Assembly (NCBI RefSeq): GCF_001440035.1
Contig: NZ_LJYG01000026.1
Coordinates: forward strand, 1-64,000
Direction: 5' to 3'
DNA from: Bradyrhizobium manausense
GTDB lineage: Bacteria; Pseudomonadota; Alphaproteobacteria; Rhizobiales; Xanthobacteraceae
DNA: 64,000 nucleotides
In this document: positions 1 to 10,542 of the stretch, in pieces
How the letters are laid out: each line of letters opens with the position of its first letter
Position numbering within the stretch: the stretch's first letter is position 1
Program-made: the position numbers and the translations under genes
The notes under the pieces: model-generated
Databases searched by the model: none
Told to the model about the DNA's origin: nothing
What the model saw: the letters and a program-made list of their open reading frames with translations, nothing else

Positions 1-829
1 CCCGCCGCGGATGGCAGGTGGTGGCGAACTCGGATGGCGTCCTCCATCCGAGCCGTGAGTGTGGTCGTGTGTCGTTGTAATCCGCGCGCCAGCATCCGAG
101 CGCGACGCGGGCCTGGGCCAGCGAGGTGAACAACGTCTCGTTCAACAATTCATCTCGCAGCCGGCCGTTGAAGCTCTCGATGAAGGCGTTCTGCATGGGC
201 TTGCCGGGCGCGATGTAGTGCCAAGCGACGCGGCTCTGATCGGCCCACGTCAGAATGGCGTTGCTGGTGAGTTCGGTGCCGTTGTCGCTGACCACCATCT
301 TCGGCTTGCCGCGCTCAATCATCAGCCGGTCCAGCTCCCGCGCAACGCGGGTGCCCGAGAGCGAGGTGTCGGCCACCAGCGCCAGGCACTCGCGGGTGCA
401 ATCGTCGACCACGGTCAGAATGCGGAAGCGACGGCCGTCGGTGAGCTGATCCGACACGAAGTCGAGCGACCAACGATCGTTGAGGGCCATCGGCGCCATC
501 ATCGGTGCCCTGGTCCCGATTGCCCGCTTGCGGCCACCACGGCGGCGTACCGCGAGCCTCTCTTCCCGGTAGAGCCGGAAGAGCTTCTTGTGGTTGACCA
601 GATAGCCCTCCCGCTTGAGCAGCACGTGCAGGCGTCGATAACCGAAGCGACGGCGCTCCTGGGCGATCGCCCTCATGCGCTGGCGAAGGTCGGCTTCGTC
701 CGCCCGGGTCGTCTGGTATCTCATGGTCATGCGGCAGCAGCCGATGGCTTTACACGCCCGCCGTTCGCTCATCCCGTGGGCATCCACGAGATGCGCGACA
801 GCTTTCCGCTTGGCCGCGGGCGTCACCAT
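1..829 (-). CDS. IS3-family transposase OrfB (partial at window edge)
   Basis: This is the DDE catalytic subunit of the IS3-type transposase, normally made as an OrfAB fusion by programmed frameshifting. The frame is open from the ATG at 829 to the window edge (276 codons). It shows the HTH_21-like N-terminus and the integrase core with [18 protein letters not shown] and the final Glu in [16 protein letters not shown]. It overlaps the orfA stop (ATGGTGA), as expected for this family. No lesion is visible; the C-terminus lies outside the window. Confidence 0.9.
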   Translation of the reverse strand, partial: MVTPAAKRKAVAHLVDAHGMSERRACKAIGCCRMTMRYQTTRADEADLRQRMRAIAQERRRFGYRRLHVLLKREGYLVNHKKLFRLYREERLAVRRRGGRKRAIGTRAPMMAPMALNDRWSLDFVSDQLTDGRRFRILTVVDDCTRECLALVADTSLSGTRVARELDRLMIERGKPKMVVSDNGTELTSNAILTWADQSRVAWHYIAPGKPMQNAFIESFNGRLRDELLNETLFTSLAQARVALGCWRADYNDTRPHSRLGWRTPSEFATTCHPRR

Positions 830-1050
830 TTCTTTCCCAAGAGGTCCTTCAACGCCGCATTGTCCAGCATGGAGTCGGCCAGCAACCGTTTCAGCCGCGT
901 GTTCTCGTCCTCCAGCGTCTTGGCCTTCCATTTGTAGATGCTGGCGTCGCTGACGCCATGCTTGCGGCAAAGATCGGCGACCGACACGCCGGCCTCATGT
1001 TCCTTCAAAATCCCGATGATCTGTTCTTCCGTAAAGCGGCTGCGCTTCAT
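823..1050 (-). CDS. IS3-family transposase OrfA
   Basis: Small helix-turn-helix protein that binds the IS ends. It begins [20 protein letters not shown] and ends with a leucine-zipper-like segment and LLGKKW. The ATG at 1050 is preferred over an upstream in-frame start at 1086 because AAGGA lies just before it and family members begin with MK(R/K)xRF. It overlaps orfB by 7 bases. Confidence 0.88.
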   Translation of the reverse strand: MKRSRFTEEQIIGILKEHEAGVSVADLCRKHGVSDASIYKWKAKTLEDENTRLKRLLADSMLDNAALKDLLGKKW

Positions 1051-1114
1051 GCTCTGGTCCTTGTCGTGGGCCAGAACGAACTTCAAACTGGATTAAGCCC
1101 GTGGGGCAAGGTCA

Positions 1115-1754
1115 GCGGGCCCAAGGAATTCTTGACGTGGCTCGACGCTAAAAAACTCATTCCTCAAGGCGAGCGATATTCGCGCTTTCGGACGCTTGAT
1201 CTCTCTCTGCGCATGTTTGGATCGCCGGTCACGAAAGACGCTTCAAACTTTATTTTGGGTGACGCGGGCGACCAACTCGCGTCGCTCAATCTAGCGCAGC
1301 CTGATCCGGTCTTCGTTCTCGCCAGCCAAATTCTTACCGCTGTGTCGGTTCGAAATAAGCGACCGGAGGAAGGTGATTTCTTTCGCGGCAGCGATCCCTC
1401 AGAAGGGCGCGTCAAAGCTACTATCTCATGTACCGGTATTCGACCACGCGCGGCAACATCCTGAAATCGTTCATCGTCATTCAAAAGCCGAGAGGCCAGG
1501 GGCACACTGATACTTTCAATCACTTTGTTTGGCCGCGCGAAGAAGCCAAGATAAAGAGCTTTCGCGAATGCGAGGGTTTTGTGCTTAAATTCGACAAGGC
1601 TTTTTACTTCATCGGCTACAATTACGAAGTGAAGGAGATTAAGCGGCTCTATCTGGGTGAATATCTCAAAAAGAGATCATCCTCCAAGCTCAATCCGAAT
1701 GGTCTTGGCCTGATCACCACCGAATACGATAGCCGGATCGAAAAGCGCGGATAG
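1115..1754 (+). pseudogene. Hypothetical gene remnant next to the IS3 end, frameshifted
   Basis: After the IS end an open frame reads into sequence containing FLTWLDAKKLIPQGERYSR, until about 1410. The protein-like sequence then continues in another frame, RQSYYLMYRYSTTRGNILK, to the stop at 1754. The two pieces look like one gene with a frameshift near 1390-1410 and its 5' end lost at the IS junction. I do not recognise the family. Its position before a hipA remnant might suggest an accessory regulator, but that is a guess. Confidence 0.45.
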
Positions 1755-1804
1755 CTCAACTCTGTCGGACCTTTTCAGCGCGGCTGTCGGGTCCGTGGGT
1801 TCGA

Positions 1805-2135
1805 ATGGCGAATTGCCCTACCTTCCTCTCAGCGATGGCGATGATGGGCGCTAAGGACGGTGAGCGCGGCAGCTATCCCGAGATGGTCGACGCGCTCGCG
1901 CAGCATAGCGCGCAGGGAAAGACAGACGCCCATGCTCTCTATCGGCGCGCCGTCTTCAACGTGCTGATCTCGAATGTCGAGGACCACCTGCGCAACCACA
2001 CTTCCTATGGCTCGGAAAGGCCGGCTGGTCGCTGTCTCCGACCTATGACCTCAATCCAGTGCCAAGCGATGAGCGTTTGAGCATGACGATTTTCGGCGAG
2101 CGGTGGCGCTGTAACCAGAACGTTTATTCACAGCT
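1805..2135 (+). pseudogene. hipA: HipA-type Ser/Thr kinase toxin remnant
   Basis: Central-to-C-terminal fragment of a HipA-like kinase, the toxin of a type II toxin-antitoxin system. It contains FLSAMAMMGAKDGERGSY and RAVFNVLISNVEDHLRNH, which matches the family's N-x-D-x-H catalytic-loop region. After a frameshift near 2005 the frame continues as GWSLSPTYDLNPVPSDE, the usual DFG-region equivalent. The N-terminal half and the end are missing and no intact hipB is seen, so it cannot be functional. Confidence 0.75.
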
Positions 2136-2665
2136 TTGATCCACCAACGGCGAGCCCTGTCGCCCATTTGGCCCCGTAGGGGTTTTTCATCTGCGCAGGC
2201 CTCGCCAAGAGGAGGACATCGTTTGGTCAGGTCGCCCACAGCAAGTTGGCCTCACCCGTGCGCGGCGCTTCTTGGCAGTAAGACTTCACCGTCCCGGACG
2301 GGGCGCCACGCCTTCTTGAGGACGTCGGGGAACATGATCGCCGGCAGACCCATCGCGTTTGGATCGATTATCCTTTGGGTAGTCGAAGAAAACATCGGTT
2401 ACCTGCTCGAGCGCGGCGCGTCCGGGCTTGCCGTAGCCGACTACCGATTGAGCACAAAGTCGATTTCGACATCATTATTCGTCGAGTCCTTGCCAAACTT
2501 TCGTCCGGAATTGATCACGGCCGCAGCATGAGCGGCGGAGCCATACAGGCCGGCGACGTAGCTGAAGATTGCGCGCCGGTCGTTGCGGCACTATCGAATT
2601 GATTCTTGCTGAAATGGTCGGATAGATGTCTGATCGCGGCAGCGTAACCTTGGGGAGCGAGAGTG
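2136..2665. other. Region without an intact gene; possible minus-strand remnant at 2441-2599
   Basis: No gene-like frame of plausible length fits here. On the minus strand, 2599-2441 encodes a protein-like stretch, IFSYVAGLYGSAAHAAAVIN then DVEIDFVLNR and a stop, that looks like the tail of an unidentified gene. I cannot assign it. The last bases supply the ribosome binding site (GGGGAG) of the serine recombinase. Confidence 0.3.
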
Positions 2666-4300
2666 ATGGCGAACGCCCTCGACATTTATAAGGCTTATCC
2701 GACGCGATCACAGCTCGATCTGAGAGCGGCACAGTACGTGCGCATGTCGACACAACGGCAGCAATACTCGATTCAGAATCAGGCTGCAGTGATTGCATCA
2801 TACGCGCACGCCCATGGCCTGACAATTGTACGGACCTATCGCGATGAGGGAGAGAGCGGTCTTCACATCAAGAACAGGGCCGGCCTTATCCAGCTCATCA
2901 AGGATGTTCAAACAGGGGAAGTCGATTTTGGTCATATTCTGGTTTATGACGTGAGCCGCTGGGGCCGCTTTCAGAACGTTGACGAAAGCGCGTACTACGA
3001 ATTCGTCTGCAAACAGGAAGGCATCAATATCGCGTATTGTGCGGAGCAATTTGATAATGATGGCAGCGTGCTCTCCAGCATCATCAAGAATATCAAGCGC
3101 GTAATGGCAGCGGAGTACAGTCGTGAGCTTTCGACCAAGGTCCACGCGGCGCAATGCCGGTTCGCTCGACTTGGCTTCAAGCTCGGAGGTCTCCCTGGCT
3201 ATGCTCTTCTGCGAGAGCTTGTCGATCAGAGCCATCAGTCTCGGGGCGTGCTGAAGAAGGGGGATCAGAAGTACCTCGCGACTGATCACGTCCGACTGCG
3301 GCCTGGCATCCCCGAGGAAGTAGCCGTGGTGAGGTGGATCTTCGAGCGGTTTCTGCAAGTAAAGTCCGAAGTGATTATCGCGCGGGAGCTAAACCAGAAG
3401 GAGATACTCACGAGCACAGAAGGTCGGTGGACGCGTGCAGCTGTTAACACGGTGCTTAGAAACGAGAACTACATTGGGAACCTGACGTTTAACCGTCGAT
3501 CGCGCAAGCTACGGCGGAAGGCTATCTGCAATCCTCCCGAGCTTTGGATTACCAGCGAGGGATGTATCGAACCGATCATTGAACGCGACACCTTCCTCAA
3601 AGTGAAGAAGATCATTGAGGAACGGCGTGTCGACCTCACTGAAGAGGAGATGCTTGCCCGACTACGCAAAACGCTGGTCAAGGAAGGACGTCTGAGCTCT
3701 GCTATCATCGCTAGCGCGGTAGGCCTTCCCTGCGCCTCCACCTATCAGACTCACTTCGGCAGTATGATGAACGTGTATCGGCTAATCGGCTACACTCCGA
3801 AGCGAAACTATGAATTCCTTGAGTCGCGCCCGCTGTGGGCCGAGCAAAAGGCCAAGCTCGGCTCGCAAATTGCCACGGTCATCCAAAAGGCCGGCGGCCG
3901 AACCGTCGAGGAGACGGGTTACTTGCGCGTGAATGGATCGGTCAACATCTCAATTCGAGTCGCCCTCTGGTGCGGAAGGCAAGACCGCGCGCCGTACTGG
4001 TCCATCAAGCGTGAGGCACGCTTGCCTCCCGGGTGGATTGCCGCGGCCAGGATGGCTGAGCATAACAAATCGGTGCTTGATTACGTACTGCTGCGGACTG
4101 GCCAGAAGGTAAAACGAACTATGACGTTTTCTGAAAGGGCTCGCATTCGCCGTGGAATTGCTCGGTTCGAAACGGCTAATGCTTTAGCACGAGGCATCGT
4201 CAAACAAGTAGTTGAGTCGGACCGTTCCTCCCGAGTGCCTTCCGGTAATCTATCGAGACCAAAGCAGCCCGCGGCGAAGAACCCTCATGCGCGGCGCTGA
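2666..4300 (+). CDS. Large serine recombinase (resolvase plus recombinase domain)
   Basis: Site-specific DNA recombinase of the large serine family, 544 residues. The resolvase catalytic domain (about 20-160) opens with AAQYVRMSTQRQQYS, giving the catalytic Ser at about residue 28 and the preceding Arg; VYDVSRWGRF and MAAEYSRELSTKV are also typical. The recombinase (PF07508-like) domain spans about 190-300 (RWIFERFL, TLRNENYIGN-like TVLRNENYIGN). The ATG at 2666 has GGGGAG upstream; GTG at 2663 is an alternative. Such enzymes integrate or excise mobile elements; a full-length one among wrecked neighbours suggests it is the most recent arrival, but no attachment sites could be identified by eye. 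Confidence 0.85.
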   Translation: MANALDIYKAYPTRSQLDLRAAQYVRMSTQRQQYSIQNQAAVIASYAHAHGLTIVRTYRDEGESGLHIKNRAGLIQLIKDVQTGEVDFGHILVYDVSRWGRFQNVDESAYYEFVCKQEGINIAYCAEQFDNDGSVLSSIIKNIKRVMAAEYSRELSTKVHAAQCRFARLGFKLGGLPGYALLRELVDQSHQSRGVLKKGDQKYLATDHVRLRPGIPEEVAVVRWIFERFLQVKSEVIIARELNQKEILTSTEGRWTRAAVNTVLRNENYIGNLTFNRRSRKLRRKAICNPPELWITSEGCIEPIIERDTFLKVKKIIEERRVDLTEEEMLARLRKTLVKEGRLSSAIIASAVGLPCASTYQTHFGSMMNVYRLIGYTPKRNYEFLESRPLWAEQKAKLGSQIATVIQKAGGRTVEETGYLRVNGSVNISIRVALWCGRQDRAPYWSIKREARLPPGWIAAARMAEHNKSVLDYVLLRTGQKVKRTMTFSERARIRRGIARFETANALARGIVKQVVESDRSSRVPSGNLSRPKQPAAKNPHARR

Positions 4301-4960
4301 TCGAACGTAAGTAAAAGACTTCCGCGAAGCAATGCTCTACAGTCTGATCAGCCTCGCCACACCACCAGCAGCACGTTCGCTTTGTCCGCGGAACTGCGAT
4401 CGCGCCCGTACCGAAACTTCAGCTCCGCCATATTCGAGAAAGTAAGCAATTTGGAGAACACTCCTCTCCGCACTGCGCGCGCACAACTGTCTGCGCGGAC
4501 ACGCAACACCCGATTATTGCGATTGGTTGAACAGGAAATTCCCAAGCTGATGGCACGAACGACCCTAAGCTAGGAGCGCTCCTCCCGAGTATTATCTAAG
4601 CTTTTGATTCTTCTCGCTGTCCCGCGCCATCAGAGCCTCGTGTGCACCGGTCGCGCGCGGCCAGATTGCCCCTCAACCAAGTTTACCAGCCGCTCGCTGA
4701 GATCGACGTTACATAGTCGGCCGATATCCTCGCCGACATCGGACAGACGATCCAGTCCGGCTCGGTGAGTCGCAAGATGCCGCGCGGAACCATGATCGCG
4801 TTAACACCGGAGAGATTCGGCGCCCCCCCGATCTCTTTGCGCTCAAGGACGGCCGATGACGGATCCTACCGAGCAAGCCATACCTCCTAAAATAGACAAC
4901 AGGTATGCTATAGTAAAAGTATGTGTTTGAATTAGCGAACACAAACAAGGAAATTGCTGG
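4301..4960. other. Spacer with no intact gene; holds copy A of a small repeated ORF
   Basis: Apart from the repeated ORF at 4382-4573 (listed separately) I see no gene. An AT-rich patch at about 4890-4950 directly precedes the GntR remnant and probably was its promoter; AAGGA at about 4947 is its ribosome binding site. Confidence 0.4.
4382..4573 (+). repeat. Copy A of a dispersed small ORF family (RxTRxxRLVE motif)
   Basis: A short open frame ending RTRNTRLLRLVEQEIPKLMA. Its 3' half (about 4490-4573) matches, at DNA and protein level, copies at 24292-24525 and 42991-43200. All three end in a conserved [RK]x[TA]RxxRLVExxIP block followed soon by a stop. Function unknown. The 5' part of this copy no longer aligns well, so it is probably decayed. 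Confidence 0.55.
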
Positions 4961-5652
<692 letters not shown>

Positions 5653-5868
5653 CGAGCGCGCCTTCTCGCGCTCGGATCTCGGCCGAGCGCATGCCAAGCC
5701 CAAAGACCGGCGTGCAGACGGGGTCAAAGCCGTCAGCCGCCGAAGGCGGGGGTGCGCCAGCACCAGCCTTGAACCCGTCTGATCGCCGGTCTACTCCCAC
5801 CCCAGTTGCTCTTTATTTTGCCGGGCTGAGATCGGGCGGATTTCACACGGTTATATTTGGAGGACCGA

Positions 5869-7098
5869 ATGGCGCGCACTACTAAAACTCGCAAGCACAG
5901 GGCAGCCGTGGAGGCTGAGCCGATCGATAACACCGGCGTTACGCAGCTTGAGAAGCCTGTCTTTGCCCAACCGCATCCGACGCCGGCCCCCGCGAAATTT
6001 GAAATCAAGCATCCATCGGATAATCCCGCTTACAAGAAAATCGATGAGTTAAACCGGGAGCACAAGATCGCTCCGCTTCCGTTTCCTGCGCCGCGCGGCC
6101 TGCCCGAACCGAAGCTCACGCTGGCCGCCGTGCTGGACACTGACGCAGGCACATTGAACAAGAAGATCGAAACCCACGGCCAGCTCGTGTTTCATGCGGC
6201 AGGCGATACCGGCAGCACGCGCGGGCCTGAATCGCAGAACCTCGTTTCGGACAAGATGGTCAACGACTTCACCGACGAAGAGAAGGAACAGCCGCTGTTC
6301 TTGTTCCATCTGGGGGATGTCATCTATAGCTTCGGCGAAGCACAATATTACTACGATCAGTTCTACGAACCGTACCGCGACTACCCCGCACCGATTCTCG
6401 CGCTCGCCGGGAATCACGACGGCATGGTAGCGCCGGGCACAAGCGCAACGAGTCTGGCGGCATTCCTTGAAAACTTCTGCGCCGAAACGTTCGAGGTAAC
6501 CTCCGAGGCGGGTGGCCTTGCCCGCACGGCGCAGATCCAGCCCGGAGTGTTTTTCACCTTCGAGGCGCCTTTGATCCGCATTCTTGCGCTCTACAGCAAC
6601 ACCCTCGAAGATCCCGGCGTTATCGCGAGCCCGACAATCGGCACTTCGCAACTCACCTACCTTGAGACCGCGCTCAATCGTGTCAAGTCCGACAAGTTTG
6701 ATGGCGCCCTCATCCTCGCACACCATCATCCTGCCTACACGGCCGGAGGCAAGCATGGCTGGAGCCAGGAGATGCTTTCCCAGATCGACGAGATTTGCAG
6801 CAAGACCGGCGTTGTCATGCAGGATCTCCGTGAATGGCTCGTTCGAGTGTCGCGGAAAGATCGCGCGAGACGGCTCTCGTGGCAATTTCAGATATTGTCC
6901 GAGAGTTGGAACGAAGCTTTCTCCGCTGCTTCACGGCGAGGAAAATTTGACTGTGCTTGTTGCGCTTTTCGGCGGCGGCGAGGAAAGGTAGCGAATGATA
7001 TTCTCGGTAACGTTGTCTTGGCCGGTCCCAGACCGGGATCACCATGCCTAATGCCGCAACGCCGCTCTGTCTTGGCACCAATCACAACGTCCATATGA
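5869..7098 (+). CDS. Calcineurin-like metallophosphoesterase with altered C-terminus
   Basis: Binuclear metallophosphoesterase fold. Visible metal-binding blocks: HAAGDTGS, FHLGDVIYSFGE, LALAGNHDG and LILAHHHPAY. The ATG at 5869 is chosen because GGAGGA lies just upstream. After about residue 320 (near 6830) the sequence stops resembling the family, becomes Arg-rich and lacks the expected terminal GHxH motif that completes the metal site. The C-terminus has therefore probably been lost by frameshift or rearrangement, and activity is doubtful. The N-terminus is Lys/Arg rich with no clear signal peptide. Confidence 0.7.
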   Translation: MARTTKTRKHRAAVEAEPIDNTGVTQLEKPVFAQPHPTPAPAKFEIKHPSDNPAYKKIDELNREHKIAPLPFPAPRGLPEPKLTLAAVLDTDAGTLNKKIETHGQLVFHAAGDTGSTRGPESQNLVSDKMVNDFTDEEKEQPLFLFHLGDVIYSFGEAQYYYDQFYEPYRDYPAPILALAGNHDGMVAPGTSATSLAAFLENFCAETFEVTSEAGGLARTAQIQPGVFFTFEAPLIRILALYSNTLEDPGVIASPTIGTSQLTYLETALNRVKSDKFDGALILAHHHPAYTAGGKHGWSQEMLSQIDEICSKTGVVMQDLREWLVRVSRKDRARRLSWQFQILSESWNEAFSAASRRGKFDCACCAFRRRRGKVANDILGNVVLAGPRPGSPCLMPQRRSVLAPITTSI

Positions 7099-7400
7099 CC
7101 ATTGCCACGAATGATTGCATTGGAATTGGAATGCCGTCGCCAAATTCTCAGCTCGAAATCTATCGATCGGGCAACGGGCTTGCCCATATCGAAGTCTTGC
7201 CAGGAACCCAGGCGCTGCAGCAGGCCAGCATAAATTTTGTGACCAATGGCGGGGCAACGTGCTGGGCAGTTCGACGGACAATAGGCGTCGGGCCACTCTT
7301 CGGAAGAGGCGATGCTTATGCCGGAGCTGCCAACCAGCGGGACGATTATGGCATCGCGTCGGCTCGCTGTGGCAAAAGCATGCCCTGGATAAATTGCTTG
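7044..7400 (+). pseudogene. Tail-fibre-like fragment (GIGxxSPNSQLEIY motif)
   Basis: A short stretch reads MTIATNDCIGIGMPSPNSQ then LEIYRSGNGLAHIEV. This resembles the 'VGIGTxSPxxxLEV' segment that precedes triple-helix or peptidase S74-type regions in phage tail-fibre and adhesin-like proteins. The frame loses protein character after about 7260 and no chaperone domain follows. A remnant; the family assignment is tentative. Confidence 0.4.
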
Positions 7401-7454
7401 CCTTGCAGGGTATTGAACTTGAGCCGAAGTCGAATGGTAAGCGCGAAATGGGCG

Positions 7455-7679
7455 TTATACGCGCTGGTGGCCGTCCGCGGTCTTCAAATCGGCATGCTTG
7501 CCGAGAAAGTCCGCGACCTCGGCCTCGACCGCCTGGGCCAACAGAGCACGCGCCCCATTGCGCAAGATTTCGGTGAGTTGATCGTCGACGTTTCCTGGCT
7601 GAATCAGCTTGATGATGTTAGCTTTGGACACGGCATATCGCTCCTTCGGTGGAGAAGTGGAGGCGTCGAGCACCCCCAT
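7455..7679 (-). pseudogene. IS256-family transposase, N-terminal fragment
   Basis: Start of a mutator-type (IS256) transposase: NIIKLIQPGNVDDQLTEILR then ARALLAQAVEAEVADFLG, matching the conserved N-terminus of this family. It ends at about 7455 after ADGHQRV, before the catalytic DDE domain. A C-terminal fragment of the same kind of transposase lies at 11848-12165 on the same strand, but in the wrong order for a single split gene. Confidence 0.8.
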
Positions 7680-7777
7680 GATATGCCGCCTCTCCGATTC
7701 CCGCCGTCACCAACTTTCAGCGATAGCTCCCTGCTCGTCTTGAATTTTTGGCGGAGACCTATCACCGGCGGACGTGA

Positions 7778-7975
7778 TCAGACCCGCAGGTTTTCAGCGC
7801 TGCTCTTGCCACGCTTGGGGTCGACTTTGACTTCGTAAGAAATCTTTTGGCCTTCTGCCAAACCAGAGAGCCTAGCGCGTTCTACGGCGCTAATGTGGAC
7901 AAAGATCTCGTTCCGCCGTCACCTGGAGCGATAAATCCGTACCCGTTTTGGACATTGAACAGTACCTGTTGCCAT
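7778..7975 (-). pseudogene. cspA: Cold-shock protein (CspA family), two frameshifts
   Basis: The minus strand starts MATGTV and then gives, across frames, NVQNGYGFIAPGDGG, IFVHISAVERARLSGLAEGQ and VKVDPKRGKSSAENLRV followed by a stop. Together these reconstruct a whole CspA-type nucleic-acid-binding OB fold of about 67 residues with RNP1-like NGYGFI and RNP2-like FVHIS. Frameshifts after MATGTV and after GDGG make it non-functional. Confidence 0.85.
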
Positions 7976-8470
7976 ACGATCACTTCCTTTGCTGCCGCAC
8001 CCAGTCCACACGCTGGTGGGTAAGGGTGCCAGAAACAGAGCAACCGGCGTGCCGGACCGAAAATGCTGATACTACAGGGATGGCGAGCATCGGGTCGACC
8101 ACAATGGACGCAAAGCTGACAACCGCGTGCGACTGCCAACATTCTCAGGCTAGCTCAATCAGTTGGGGTTACTCGAAGGCAGCTCGTGGCGGGTCGGTAG
8201 GTTCTGGAACGGCATGATGCGAGCGCCGTGTGCTGCAGTTGAAAGTGCTCGACCCTATCAGCTCGCATATAACCGGCTGTCTTAGACTGGTCGCAGCAAG
8301 TTGATGCCGGTGTCGTCGTATTCATCTGTGCCAGTGCCAGGTCGATCACACAACGTCCGCAACTCGACGCCGAGCCTTTGGACCCGCACCGGCGAGGCAC
8401 ACCTTTCTATCTCTATTGAAGCATTCACTGCGCAAATTCTCTGGTGGCACACTCATTGCTAGTTAGGTCC
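7976..8470. other. Spacer of about 500 bases with nothing recognisable
   Basis: No open frame here has protein-like composition on either strand and I see no RNA gene or repeat. It separates the cspA remnant from the ter-type cluster. Confidence 0.4.
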
Positions 8471-8474
8471 CAGA

Positions 8475-8698
8475 TCCCTGCCGGGGAGAACGCGCATTAG
8501 TACCCGTAGCAAACCCTGCAATCGCCGTTGTGGGGATCGCGAGCTATCGCTCAAGCACTGTGGAGCGTACTTGATGCTCAGCTTCCTCGATTCGTTTGGC
8601 ATCGAGCCGCAGATGGCGCACGAAGCGCGGCTGCTTGGCCGCGCAGACGCGGTCCGCCAAGCCCGCGACATGATCGCTCGCGTCACCTGCGAATGTTG
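8475..8698 (+). pseudogene. C-terminal remnant of the gene preceding the PRTase
   Basis: An open frame without a start reads ELSLKHCGAYLMLSFLDSFG then ARLLGRADAVRQARDMIARV and stops at 8698. Its TGA overlaps the ATG of the next gene (ATGTTGA), the usual arrangement of translationally coupled genes, so it should be the truncated upstream member of the same operon. In published ter-associated clusters an ATP-grasp gene often stands here, but this tail is too short for me to confirm that. Confidence 0.45.
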
Positions 8699-9796
8699 AC
8701 CGCCGCCGACAAGAGCCAGTCGATCCAGTTGGCTACGGGCCGGCTCGATATCGCCGTGGACAAGGCGGCCTGGCCGCTGGACAGCCTTTGCGCGTTTGCG
8801 GCGCGCGAAAATCCGCGGCGGGGGTTCCTGGTCGTATCCCGCGTCTTAGGGCGCTATTTGCCCGCCACGCCGCAGATGATGCGGCAGAGCGCCCGCGATC
8901 TCGCGGCGCGGCTTCCTGACGATCTGCCGGGGCCGGTGCTCGTCGTCGGCCTGGCCGAGACCGCCGTGTGCCTTGCCCAAACGGTGCACGAGGAATTTCG
9001 CCTCGCAACGGGCCGGGTCGACATTCACTTCCTGCATTCGACGCGACAGCAACTGGATCATCCGTTGCTGTGCCGCTTCGAAGAACCGCACAGCCATGCC
9101 TCCGCGCATCTGATCTACAGGCCGGCGCTTCCGGAGCCGCGATCACTGGTATTGGTCGACGACGAGATCTCGACAGGAACGACCCTTTGCAACCTCGCCC
9201 AGGCGCTCTCCACTGCCTGGCCGCGGATCGAAGCGATGGCGGTAGCGACGCTGACCGACTGGTCGGCCGGCAAGGCGTGGCAAGCACGCATGCCCCGTCC
9301 CACGCGCATCGCGGCGCTGCTGCGCGGACGCATGGAGTGGACGCAGGAGACGACGACGGTGCTCAACAGCACGTTCGATACCGCTGCCGCTTCACTCGGG
9401 CGCATGGCGACGCATCGCAATTTCGGTCGGCTGGGACTCGACCGGCCCGTCGTGCCCGAACCCGATACCGCTGTGCCCGAGATCCTCGGCCCGCTGCGGA
9501 TCATCGGAACCGGCGAGTTCACCTATCCCCCCTTCCTGCTGGCGGAACGCCTCGCAGAGGAAGGGCATGATGTCGTCGTGCAGGCGACCGGCCGAAGCCC
9601 CGCACTCCCCGGTGCCGCGATGGTGACCAAGCTCCGCTGTGCCGACAATTATGGAACGGGCGTGCCCAATTACCTCTACAATGCCGACCGGGCCGATGGA
9701 CGCGCGAACTGGATCGCGCATGAGACCGGCGCGGCGACAATCGACCCCGGGCTGATTGCCGCTCTTCGTGCCGAACTGATCGGCTGGACGGCATGA
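8693..9796 (+). CDS. ter-cluster phosphoribosyltransferase with TRSP domain
   Basis: Cytosolic enzyme predicted to transfer phosphoribose in the nucleotide-like pathway linked to TerD/TerC clusters. It shows the PRPP-binding loop LVLVDDEISTGTT in a PRTase domain (about 30-240) and a C-terminal TRSP domain beginning IIGTGEFTYPPFLLAERLA. The ATG at 8693 is chosen because homologues begin just before an LATG-type motif and it overlaps the upstream stop; a longer frame back to 8528 is a shadow. It overlaps the next gene by ATGA. The cluster is very GC-rich compared with the IS-laden flanks, suggesting a separate origin. Confidence 0.85.
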   Translation: MLTAADKSQSIQLATGRLDIAVDKAAWPLDSLCAFAARENPRRGFLVVSRVLGRYLPATPQMMRQSARDLAARLPDDLPGPVLVVGLAETAVCLAQTVHEEFRLATGRVDIHFLHSTRQQLDHPLLCRFEEPHSHASAHLIYRPALPEPRSLVLVDDEISTGTTLCNLAQALSTAWPRIEAMAVATLTDWSAGKAWQARMPRPTRIAALLRGRMEWTQETTTVLNSTFDTAAASLGRMATHRNFGRLGLDRPVVPEPDTAVPEILGPLRIIGTGEFTYPPFLLAERLAEEGHDVVVQATGRSPALPGAAMVTKLRCADNYGTGVPNYLYNADRADGRANWIAHETGAATIDPGLIAALRAELIGWTA

Positions 9797-10542
9797 CGCG
9801 TGTCATCGCCCTGGTCGATCTGGACGACACACTGTTCCAGACGCTGCGCAAATGCCCGCCCGATTTGCCGGCCGACCGGTTGACGCCGCTGGGCTTCGCG
9901 CGCGACGGATCGCCGCTGAGCTATGCGACCCCGCGGCAGATGCAGTTCCTGGAATGGCTGGCCGATACGACGCATCTCGTCCCCGTCACCGCCCGCAGCC
10001 TGGACGCATTGCGGCGGGCGCGCATTCCATTCCGCGCAGCGGTGTGCGCGCATGGCGGCGTCGTGCTGGATGACAGCGGTCAGGTCGACATGGACTGGGC
10101 TGCGACGATCGCCGACCGCGCCGCGCCCTTCGCGTCGCAGCTTGCTGGCCTGGCGGAGGCGATCAGGCGCAGGGCGCGCGACCGCGGCATCGCGGTCAAC
10201 GCCCGTGTGCTGGTCGAGGACGCGCTGCCGCTCTACACCGTGGCCAAGCATGAAGATGCGGATGCCGCGGCACTTTTTGCGGTGGTCGACGCTGCCGTGC
10301 CGTCCTTGCCCAAGGGCTGGACGGACCACCGCAACGGCAACAACGTGGCGCTGACGCCACCCTATCTCGGCAAGGCCCATGCGGTGGCATATATCCTACC
10401 GGGCCTCCGCGCACGCTTCCCTGATGCGCCGGTGATCGGCATCGGCGACAGCCGCACCGATGCGCCCTTCATGGGCCTTTGCGATTTCGCCATGATGCCC
10501 ACCCGTTCGCAGCTGGCCGGCGGCATGTTCCATGCGGACTGA
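9793..10542 (+). CDS. HAD-superfamily hydrolase of the ter-type cluster
   Basis: Predicted phosphatase of the HAD IIB type, 249 residues. Motif I is ALVDLDDTLFQT, motif II is in VTARS, and motif IV is GIGDSRTDAPFM. HAD enzymes of this kind accompany the PRTase and StiP genes in ter-associated clusters and probably remove phosphate from a pathway intermediate. It starts inside the preceding stop codon and overlaps the next gene by 11 bases, so the three proteins are co-translated. Confidence 0.85.
   Translation: MTRVIALVDLDDTLFQTLRKCPPDLPADRLTPLGFARDGSPLSYATPRQMQFLEWLADTTHLVPVTARSLDALRRARIPFRAAVCAHGGVVLDDSGQVDMDWAATIADRAAPFASQLAGLAEAIRRRARDRGIAVNARVLVEDALPLYTVAKHEDADAAALFAVVDAAVPSLPKGWTDHRNGNNVALTPPYLGKAHAVAYILPGLRARFPDAPVIGIGDSRTDAPFMGLCDFAMMPTRSQLAGGMFHAD

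Larger units (their letters stand above)
1..1114 (-). mobile_element. IS3-family element (IS407-like), cut by the window edge
   Basis: Overlapping orfA and orfB on the minus strand. The outer end is visible at 1114, where the minus strand begins TGACCTTGCCCC, a typical IS3/IS407-type terminus. The other end lies before position 1. Both reading frames are open within the window, so this is the least decayed transposon here. It abuts a hypothetical reading frame at 1115 that appears to have lost its 5' part. Confidence 0.85.
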
